Shown piece by piece: positions 9,566 through 16,323 of a stretch of 64,000 bases of DNA. The notes below the pieces were generated by a model. That model saw nothing but the letters and a program-made list of their open reading frames with translations, made no database searches and was not told where the DNA came from. The stretch spans positions 37,910 to 101,909 of the forward strand of contig NZ_SEWF01000021.1 of NCBI RefSeq assembly GCF_004168285.1, written 5' to 3'. Source of the DNA: Emticicia agri (lineage in GTDB: Bacteria; Bacteroidota; Bacteroidia; Cytophagales; Spirosomataceae). Position 1 is the first letter of the stretch. Each line of letters begins with the position of its first letter. Position numbers and translations under genes: made by a program.

Positions 9566-10291
9566 CTAATTCACCACAGGTCTTTTCATCATTCTGAATG
9601 CCCTCCTGAAACCACCAACCAAAGCCCAGATACCCAGACCCAAAAGGGCTAATCCCCCTATGACGCCCAAAGCTACTGAACCTGAAGCGCCTCCGCATTG
9701 GATACCGCAAACTAATACTACAATGCCAAGGCCAAGCAAAATTATACCAAGTATGATTAATAAAACTTTAGCAGATTGGTCAGCTTTTGGCCGAAGCAAA
9801 GTTGATTTTTTTATTTTGGCAATGGCATTTTTAAAATAATTCTTGAAAACTGTTTTGGTAGTGAGCATGGAACTTTCTGACTCCCCTACAGTTGTGTTGG
9901 TAAGGGTAACTGCCAGAATCGAAAAAGGATAACTATAAGTGGGTTTAATTCCCATTTCAGCAATACGCACATGCTCATAATAGGCTGCTGTCTGATTACC
10001 AATGAATCCCCATAAGCCTGCGGCAGACAAGCAAGCCACTAATTGCATTACTTTTAATCTATAATAATACTTATGGATTAGTTCTTTGGCATTGAAAGGG
10101 TAAACCACACAAATACCAATATTAATAATAAACATAGCCAACAAAAATGCAATAGAAAGTGAAGTACCCTCAAAAAACATTTCGGCTCCCAGTACGAAAG
10201 CCATGCGGCATTGAATGTAAAATAAAACAGGAAGAATAATGAAACGAACGAGCGTGGGGTGCTTCCCTGCCCACTTGGTAAGTGTAAACAT
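9566..10291 (-). CDS. Membrane protein of unknown function
   Basis: A 241-residue protein with three or four hydrophobic segments in the N-terminal 110 residues and two more near the C-terminus (about residues 175-225, rich in Gly/Leu/Ile/Val). The stretch LLIILGIILLGLGIVVLVCG is a clear membrane helix. Between the two hydrophobic blocks lies a polar region of about 80 residues with a basic part (FKNYFKNAIAKIKKS). I recognise no family motif. It is a single gene between a terminator and the DinB-like genes. Function unknown. Confidence 0.7.
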   Translation of the reverse strand: MFTLTKWAGKHPTLVRFIILPVLFYIQCRMAFVLGAEMFFEGTSLSIAFLLAMFIINIGICVVYPFNAKELIHKYYYRLKVMQLVACLSAAGLWGFIGNQTAAYYEHVRIAEMGIKPTYSYPFSILAVTLTNTTVGESESSMLTTKTVFKNYFKNAIAKIKKSTLLRPKADQSAKVLLIILGIILLGLGIVVLVCGIQCGGASGSVALGVIGGLALLGLGIWALVGGFRRAFRMMKRPVVN

Positions 10292-10383
10292 AGTCGTATG
10301 GATTTTTGAGTGAATTTAATTTTTCTCAAAATTATAAGAACTATTTATACATTTCCAAGTTTTTTCTATATTTTATTTATTTT

Positions 10384-10938
10384 TCAGTACTCATCATCAA
10401 AACCTTCACTGAAATAACGGCTACTTCTCATGTCTTCCTCATCATCAAACTTGCTGCTTTTAGGTGCCATTTTCTTCAGAATTCCAATCTGTCCGTTATG
10501 GTAAAGGTCATGATTGATAATACCATGCAGAAGCGTATAGAAATCATATTCACTACCCGGAACTATTTCAGCCAGAAAATCATCAGTTTTGTCTTCAAGG
10601 CTGCTCATCAGTTCATCATGGCTCAGGGTAAGTTCCATCTGAAGGGTTTCCCACTCAAACTCATCAATTTCCTTTAAATTCCCCCAGTTCTGTTTTTCCG
10701 TTTTAATATCAAAATCAGCTTCTCCCTGAATTTTCTTTAAAGCAAAAATTCTCCAGGTCGTCATGTGGTAAACTAATTCAGCAATAGTATGAATTCCTTT
10801 CTGACGGTTTCCGGCAGTTTTAGGCTTTATATCTTTGACATTCTCCAATACCGATGGGCCATGCCATGAACCGCCATGAAAAGCGGCATTCAATAAAGTT
10901 TTAATTCTGTCTATTTCTTTAGTTTGTAGTTCTTCCAT
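10384..10938 (-). CDS. DinB-like four-helix metal-binding protein (paralogue 1)
   Basis: A 184-residue protein of the DinB/YfiT-like superfamily. The expected His triad is visible: H in ELVYHMTTWR and the HxxxH in INHDLYHNGQIG. Members are metal-binding four-helix bundles, some acting as thiol-dependent S-transferases (mycothiol or bacillithiol), many of unknown function. The C-terminus carries an acidic, Ser/Asp-rich tail of about 25 residues beyond the bundle. It lies 45 bp downstream of a shorter paralogue with the same orientation; both share the features AWHGP/SWHGP and VPG.xYxFY-like segments. Confidence 0.8.
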   Translation of the reverse strand: MEELQTKEIDRIKTLLNAAFHGGSWHGPSVLENVKDIKPKTAGNRQKGIHTIAELVYHMTTWRIFALKKIQGEADFDIKTEKQNWGNLKEIDEFEWETLQMELTLSHDELMSSLEDKTDDFLAEIVPGSEYDFYTLLHGIINHDLYHNGQIGILKKMAPKSSKFDDEEDMRSSRYFSEGFDDEY

Positions 10939-10983
10939 TATATTTTAAATCTAATTCTATTGCTAACGTTTAAATATGCCTTA

Positions 10984-11448
10984 TTATTCCCATAAAACCC
11001 AAATCATACCTAAATGATAGGTATCATGCTGAATTAATCCTGTTAATAATTTATAATAATTGTAGTCCTGACCCGGTACTAATTTAACCAGTAATTCATC
11101 GTCAAAATTTTCTAATTTTAACAGTAATTCTTCCTGATTCTTCTTTAACTGACTGACAAGATTCGGCCAGTTGGCTTGTGTAATGTCCTCCTCGGTTCCG
11201 TAATTTTCTTCTTCACTTACTAAATCAAAACGTATGTTTCCATTCAGTTTTTCTAAAACAAATTTTCTCCAGATACCAAGGTGGAAAATTATCTGACAAA
11301 TTGTGTATTTAGAGTATTCTTTTCTGGTATCAACTACATCTATAGACATTGAGTTGATAAATTCCATTACAGCAGGGCCATGCCAGGCATCTCCTCTAAA
11401 AACAGTGTCAAGGTTATCAATAATTTTGTCAAGCTCATTACGATTCAT
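10984..11448 (-). CDS. DinB-like four-helix metal-binding protein (paralogue 2)
   Basis: A 154-residue DinB-like protein, upstream paralogue of the gene at 10384-10938. The presumed metal ligands are H in IIFHLGIWR and HxxxH in IQHDTYHLG. Segments shared with the neighbour (AWHGPAVME; VPGQDYNYYKLL) show a tandem duplication. It lacks the acidic tail. The pair may form one transcription unit. Substrate unknown. Confidence 0.8.
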   Translation of the reverse strand: MNRNELDKIIDNLDTVFRGDAWHGPAVMEFINSMSIDVVDTRKEYSKYTICQIIFHLGIWRKFVLEKLNGNIRFDLVSEEENYGTEEDITQANWPNLVSQLKKNQEELLLKLENFDDELLVKLVPGQDYNYYKLLTGLIQHDTYHLGMIWVLWE

Positions 11449-11590
11449 GCGTACCTCTCTTAATTTTCGCCAAAAATAACATTAAAATTCCGGACTGCAA
11501 ATTTACCATAAGCGGAATGCCGTTCAAAGAAAGGATTTGAATACTTTACAGCAAAAAATATTCCTGAAATTTATTGAGTAGCCCTATTTT

Positions 11591-12415
11591 TTAACGATTC
11601 TGCCAGACAGCCTTCCTTTTTTCTTTAAATGCCACAATACCTTCTTGTGCATCAGATGATTGGCGAACCTCCTGCAAAAGGTTAATCAGATATACGTGTT
11701 GCTCATTTTCAGGAATTTCAGACAGATGCTGACAGGCTTCAATGCCTTTTTTAATGGCAAAAGGTGCGCCACTTAAAATTGTATGAATTAAATGATGAGT
11801 ATCTTCTTCAATGGCGTCATCAGTAGAAACCTGACTGACTAAACCTAAATCCAAAGCCTCTCTTGCTGAATATTTTTTACCTAAAATACACATTTCCAAT
11901 ACTTTCCGCTGAGGTATAATTTTTAACAAAGTCGCCATTACCTGAAAAGGGAAAATCCCTCTTTTTACCTCAGGCAAACTAAAATTAGCCTTTTCTGTCG
12001 CTATCACAAATGTACAACCTCCAATCAATAAAAATCCGCCTGCTAATACGTCACCTTTTACTTTTGCTACACATGGTTTCGATAAACTTTTGAAAGCATC
12101 TCCTAAAGTTATTTCTTTCTCCGGCTTAGGCAAATGGTTATTACTACTATCAAGGTCAGGATTCTGAAATACGTTTAAATCCATTCCGGCACAAAAAACA
12201 GGCCCTTCTGCCTCTATTAATATACACCAGATATTATCCTGCATGTTGGCATAAGCCAAGGCCAGCGCAATCTCCTGTACCATTGTCGGGGTAAAGGCAT
12301 TCCGCTTTTCAGGTCTGCTGAGGGTAATAATAAACAGGTTTTCTCTGAGTTCTGTTTTTATCATTTTCAGCTCAATGGCTGAGAAAAAAGCAATTGCAGT
12401 TTCTGAAAAATACAT
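11591..12415 (-). CDS. Enoyl-CoA hydratase/isomerase family, likely methylglutaconyl-CoA hydratase
   Basis: A crotonase-fold protein of 274 residues, probably acting in leucine breakdown as 3-methylglutaconyl-CoA hydratase. The oxyanion-hole segment FCAGMDLN and the second loop VLAGGF are present. One catalytic Glu (SLPEVKRG) is kept, but the position of the other catalytic Glu (in GGGCEL of rat hydratase) is Leu here (AGGFLLIGG). The start overlaps the stop of the HMG-CoA lyase gene as TGATG, suggesting coupling. The family usually begins at the internal ATG at 12364 (MIKTELREN), giving 257 residues, so either start is possible. It is last in a three-gene minus-strand operon. Confidence 0.75.
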   Translation of the reverse strand: MYFSETAIAFFSAIELKMIKTELRENLFIITLSRPEKRNAFTPTMVQEIALALAYANMQDNIWCILIEAEGPVFCAGMDLNVFQNPDLDSSNNHLPKPEKEITLGDAFKSLSKPCVAKVKGDVLAGGFLLIGGCTFVIATEKANFSLPEVKRGIFPFQVMATLLKIIPQRKVLEMCILGKKYSAREALDLGLVSQVSTDDAIEEDTHHLIHTILSGAPFAIKKGIEACQHLSEIPENEQHVYLINLLQEVRQSSDAQEGIVAFKEKRKAVWQNR

Positions 12416-13245
12416 CAGGCAATGAGGTTTTGAAAAGCAATTTTTAAAGACTCTATTTTATCAGTATCAGCATTTCCTATATAAGATAGAATATTTTCGG
12501 TTGGCATATTACCTACCAGTTCATCTGCCGCCATCGGGCACCCACCATATCCTGCTATGGCTCCATCAAATCTTCGGCAACCTGCTATGTAGGCACTTTC
12601 TATTTTTTCTTTCCAGGTATCAGGGGTTGTATGCAGATGTGCCCCAAACTCCAGGTCAGGATGTTTTGGTATCAGGTTTTTGAATAAATAACCAATATTT
12701 TCAGGTGTGGCTACACCAACTGTATCTGACAAAGAAAATATGCTTATTCCGAGTTGTTTCAATTGCTCTATCCAGTCTAAAACAATTTCTGCATTCCAGG
12801 CATCACCATAAGGATTGCCGAAACCCATAGAAAGGTATAATACCAGTTGTTTAGCTGATTTTACACAAATTTCCTGAATCAACTTTACTCTTTCCAATGA
12901 TTCGGCTATGGTAGCATTGGTATTTCTTAACTGAAAGGTTTCTGAAACTGAAAAGGGATACCCTAAATAAGTGATTTGAGGATATAGTGCCGCTTCAATG
13001 GCTCCCCTTTCATTAGCAATAATCGCTAAGAGTTTAGTTTTCGTATTAGAGAAGTCCAACCCTTCCACAACGGCTTTCGTATCAGCCATTTGAGGGATAG
13101 CTTTTGGCGAAACGAAGCTACCAAAATCAATCGTGTCAAAAAGATTGCTTGCCAATAAATGGTTAATATAATTAACCTTTTTTTGTGTCGGAATAAAATC
13201 ATGAAGCCCCTGAATAGCGTCTCTCGGGCATTCAATTATCTTCAT
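12415..13245 (-). CDS. Hydroxymethylglutaryl-CoA lyase
   Basis: A 276-residue TIM-barrel lyase that splits HMG-CoA into acetyl-CoA and acetoacetate, the last step of leucine degradation. The N-terminal ECPRDAIQG corresponds to the metal-binding/catalytic PRDGLQ region of the family. HLHTTPD supplies the metal-binding His pair and AGYGGCPMA is the signature around the catalytic Cys. It is the middle gene of the operon, 26 bp after the acyl-CoA dehydrogenase and overlapping the hydratase start. Slightly shorter than the usual 290-300 residues. Confidence 0.88.
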   Translation of the reverse strand: MKIIECPRDAIQGLHDFIPTQKKVNYINHLLASNLFDTIDFGSFVSPKAIPQMADTKAVVEGLDFSNTKTKLLAIIANERGAIEAALYPQITYLGYPFSVSETFQLRNTNATIAESLERVKLIQEICVKSAKQLVLYLSMGFGNPYGDAWNAEIVLDWIEQLKQLGISIFSLSDTVGVATPENIGYLFKNLIPKHPDLEFGAHLHTTPDTWKEKIESAYIAGCRRFDGAIAGYGGCPMAADELVGNMPTENILSYIGNADTDKIESLKIAFQNLIA

Positions 13246-13271
13246 AGCGCTGATTAGTAGCTCCTTCTACT

Positions 13272-14423
13272 TTATTTTCTGGTAATTTCTCTGGCAATTA
13301 CCACTTTCTGAATTTCTGAAGTACCCTCTCCTATCGTGCATAGTTTGGCATCTCTATAGTATTTCTCCGCCGGATAATCCTTCGTGTAGCCATATCCTCC
13401 ATGTATCTGAACACCCTCGTTTGCTACTTCAACCGCCGTTTCAGAAGCATATAATTTGGCCATTGCCGACACTTTAGTTACCTTCTTACCAGTATCTTTT
13501 AGAAAACCCGCTTTTCGGGTTAAGAGTTCTGAAGCTTCAATTTTAGTTGCCATATCTGCCAGTTTAAAACTTATTCCCTGAAAATTTATGATAGTTTTTC
13601 CGAATTGTTCTCTTTCCTGGGCATACTTCAAAGCCGCATCTAAAGCTCCTTTGGCAATACCCAAAGAAAGGGCAGCAATAGAAATACGTCCTCCGTCCAG
13701 AATCTTTAAAGATTGGATAAAACCATCACCTACATTTCCGAGAATATTATCTTTATGTACCCGACAGTTATCAAAGAACAAACACGCCGTTTCACTGGCA
13801 CGCATACCCAATTTATTCTCTTTTTTTCCGGCAGAAAAACCCGGTGTATCTTTTTCAATCACAAAAGCAGTCATGCCATGAGAATCTCCTTTCTCTCCGG
13901 TACGGGCAATAACTACTGCCACATTTGAGCTAATGGCATGGGTAATGAAGTTTTTAGACCCATTCAGTACAAAATAATCACCATCTTCTACGGCCGTGGT
14001 TGCCATTCCTCCCGCATCCGAACCTGTACCTGTTTCGGTCAGTCCCCATGCACCAATCCACTCACCAGAGGCTAATTTGGGTAAGTACTTTTGTTTTTGC
14101 GTTTCGTTGGCAAAAGTCAGGATATGATTAGTACATAATGAATTATGGGCAGCTACAGATAAACCGATTGACCCGCAAACCTGCGAAATTTCGTCAATGA
14201 TGGTGATATACTCCTGATAACCCAGACCCGAGCCACCATAGTTTTCGGGTACAAGTACGCCCATAAAGCCAAATTCACCCATTTTATGAAAGAGGTCAAC
14301 CGGGAATTTCTGGGTTTCATCCCACTCCATAACATGTGGTCGAATATAGTTTTCGGCAAAGTCTTTGGCACTTTGGCGAATCATTTCAAGCTCTTCGTCT
14401 GTCTCTAATTCAAAAACTGTCAT
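13272..14423 (-). CDS. Acyl-CoA dehydrogenase (short/branched-chain type)
   Basis: A 383-residue FAD enzyme oxidising an acyl-CoA to the 2-enoyl-CoA. Motifs include the FAD/substrate loop GLTETGTGSDAGGM, the segment YAQEREQFGK and the C-terminal GEGTSEIQ. The latter carries the catalytic base at E366, the position used by short- and medium-chain dehydrogenases. Classical isovaleryl-CoA dehydrogenase has Gly-Ala at this spot and takes its base from elsewhere. The operon context (HMG-CoA lyase, hydratase, divergent carboxyltransferase) suggests isovaleryl-CoA, but the residue favours a short- or 2-methyl-branched-chain substrate, so specificity is open. Confidence 0.88.
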   Translation of the reverse strand: MTVFELETDEELEMIRQSAKDFAENYIRPHVMEWDETQKFPVDLFHKMGEFGFMGVLVPENYGGSGLGYQEYITIIDEISQVCGSIGLSVAAHNSLCTNHILTFANETQKQKYLPKLASGEWIGAWGLTETGTGSDAGGMATTAVEDGDYFVLNGSKNFITHAISSNVAVVIARTGEKGDSHGMTAFVIEKDTPGFSAGKKENKLGMRASETACLFFDNCRVHKDNILGNVGDGFIQSLKILDGGRISIAALSLGIAKGALDAALKYAQEREQFGKTIINFQGISFKLADMATKIEASELLTRKAGFLKDTGKKVTKVSAMAKLYASETAVEVANEGVQIHGGYGYTKDYPAEKYYRDAKLCTIGEGTSEIQKVVIAREITRK

Positions 14424-14530
14424 ATCTTTATTTGTTGGTTGTTGAGAATTAGTTGCAATACTAATTATTTTTTTGACAACTATTTGTCATATTTACAGAA
14501 AAATTGTTCAATATTAAGAATTAATATCAT

Positions 14531-14537
14531 TATTTTG
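14531..14537 (+). promoter_or_regulatory. Possible -7 box upstream of the carboxyltransferase gene
   Basis: TATTTTG at 14531-14537 approximates the Bacteroidota TAnnTTTG box, with TTG about 20 bases upstream. It lies 28 bases before the start codon at 14565. A weak, inferential call. Confidence 0.3.
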
Positions 14538-14564
14538 CCTTACTAACGAAATTAATCAAATATT

Positions 14565-16169
14565 ATGCTAAGTCTGGAATCGCTTATAGAAGAATTGAAT
14601 CAAAAGAAAAAACAAATAAAATCAGGTGGAGGTTTAAAAAAAATTCAGGCACATAAAGCCAAGGGCAAAATGACTGCCTGGGAACGCATTGAGTACCTGA
14701 TTGATAAAGAATCTGAGTTTGTTGAGTTTGGGGTATTTGCTGGCGAAGGAATGTATGAAGAAGAAGGAGGTTGCCCGAATGGCGGAGTAATTTGTGGGAT
14801 AGGTTATGTGAGTGGAAAAATGTGTGTGATTGTATCAAATGATGCCACCGTAAAGGCCGGAGCTTGGTTTCCGATTACGGCTAAGAAAAACCTGAGAGCG
14901 CAGGAAATTGCTATGGAAAACCAGTTACCAATCATTTATCTGGTTGACTCTGCCGGTGTTTTTCTACCTATGCAGTCAGAAGTTTTTCCTGACAAAGAAC
15001 ATTTCGGACGCATATTCCGGAATAATGCACAGATGTCATCAATGGGGATTCCTCAGGTCGCGGCCATTATGGGCAGTTGCGTGGCAGGTGGGGCTTATCT
15101 TCCTATTATGTCAGACTATGCCTTAATTGTAGAGGGTACCGGGTCTGTTTTTCTGGCAGGGTCTTATCTGGTAAAATCTTCTATCGGCGAAGAGATAGAC
15201 AATGAAACATTAGGCGGGGCTACTACGCATTGTGAGATTTCAGGTGTTACTGATAATAAATTTCCGAATGATGCAGCTTGTTTGGATGAAATCAGAAATA
15301 TTTTTGATAAAATGGGGCATAATGTCAAAGCAGGTTTTGACAGAAAACCCTCACTCCCACCCTTAAAAGACCCAGAAGAAATCTATACCATTTTACCGAC
15401 AGATAGAGTAAAACCATATGACATGGTTGAAATTATTGAGCGGATAGTTGACGATTCAGTTTTTGACCAATACAAAAAAGGATACGGCCAAACCATTCTC
15501 TGCGGTCTAGCAAGAGTTGACGGTTGGGCAGTCGGAATTGTTGCTAATCAGCGTAAAATTGTAAAATCGAAAAAAGGAGAAATGCAAATGGGTGGCGTTA
15601 TCTATTCAGATTCTGCCGATAAAGCCGCCCGATTTATTATGAACTGTAATCAGCAGAAAATACCATTGGTATTTTTGCAGGATGTTACTGGTTTTATGGT
15701 AGGTAGTCGTTCGGAACATGGCGGCATCATTAAAGACGGAGCAAAGATGGTGAATGCAATGGCCAATTCGGTAGTACCCAAGTTCACCTTTATAGTTGGC
15801 AACTCTTATGGTGCCGGAAATTACGCCATGTGTGGCAAAGCTTACGACCCCCGATTGATTTACTCATGGGTAACAGGGCAAATGGCTGTCATGAGCGGCG
15901 CATCTGCTGCCAAAACGCTCCTCCAGATTCAGGAAGCTGCCTTAAAAGCAAAAGGTGTAGAGATTTCAGAAGAAAAAGAAAAGGAACTCTTAACTACCAT
16001 AACCGATAAATACAATTCTCAGTTAAGCCCTTATTATGCTGCCTCGCACTTATGGGTCGATGGTGTAATTGACCCTTTGGAAACCAGAAAAATTATTTCA
16101 ATGGGCATCGAGGCGGCGAATCATGCGCCTATCACCAAAAGATATAACGTCGGAGTCATTCAGACTTAA
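14565..16169 (+). CDS. Acyl-CoA carboxylase carboxyltransferase subunit (methylcrotonyl-CoA type)
   Basis: A 534-residue carboxyltransferase beta subunit that would transfer CO2 from carboxybiotin to an acyl-CoA. The crotonase-fold N half includes LVDSAGVFLPMQSEVFPD and HFGRIF, closely resembling methylcrotonyl-CoA carboxylase beta; the C half includes GFMVGSRSEHGGI and NSYGAGNYAMCG. It is divergent from the dehydrogenase/lyase/hydratase operon, completing a leucine-catabolic block. No biotin carboxylase/biotin-carrier alpha subunit is in the window, so it must be elsewhere. Propionyl- or geranyl-CoA carboxylase are less likely alternatives. Confidence 0.88.
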   Translation: MLSLESLIEELNQKKKQIKSGGGLKKIQAHKAKGKMTAWERIEYLIDKESEFVEFGVFAGEGMYEEEGGCPNGGVICGIGYVSGKMCVIVSNDATVKAGAWFPITAKKNLRAQEIAMENQLPIIYLVDSAGVFLPMQSEVFPDKEHFGRIFRNNAQMSSMGIPQVAAIMGSCVAGGAYLPIMSDYALIVEGTGSVFLAGSYLVKSSIGEEIDNETLGGATTHCEISGVTDNKFPNDAACLDEIRNIFDKMGHNVKAGFDRKPSLPPLKDPEEIYTILPTDRVKPYDMVEIIERIVDDSVFDQYKKGYGQTILCGLARVDGWAVGIVANQRKIVKSKKGEMQMGGVIYSDSADKAARFIMNCNQQKIPLVFLQDVTGFMVGSRSEHGGIIKDGAKMVNAMANSVVPKFTFIVGNSYGAGNYAMCGKAYDPRLIYSWVTGQMAVMSGASAAKTLLQIQEAALKAKGVEISEEKEKELLTTITDKYNSQLSPYYAASHLWVDGVIDPLETRKIISMGIEAANHAPITKRYNVGVIQT

Positions 16170-16235
16170 TACCATAAGATAAAAACTAATACAAAATCTA
16201 AAGAATGCTATTTTTTAATAGTAAATTGCAGAAAC

Positions 16236-16272
16236 AATGCTTCCACTAAATAACTATTTTGTAGGAAGCATT
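16236..16272 (+). terminator. Intrinsic terminator after the carboxyltransferase gene
   Basis: AATGCTTCC (16236-16244) pairs with GGAAGCATT (16264-16272). The stem can extend inward with one mismatch, and a T-run follows. Confidence 0.85.
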
Positions 16273-16323
16273 TTTTATTCCAGAAAGTAGTATCATTCAT
16301 CACTCCCCTTTAACTCATTGTTT

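Noticed and set aside
10306..10677. 123-residue plus-strand open frame.
   Set aside because: Overlaps the well-supported DinB-like gene on the other strand.
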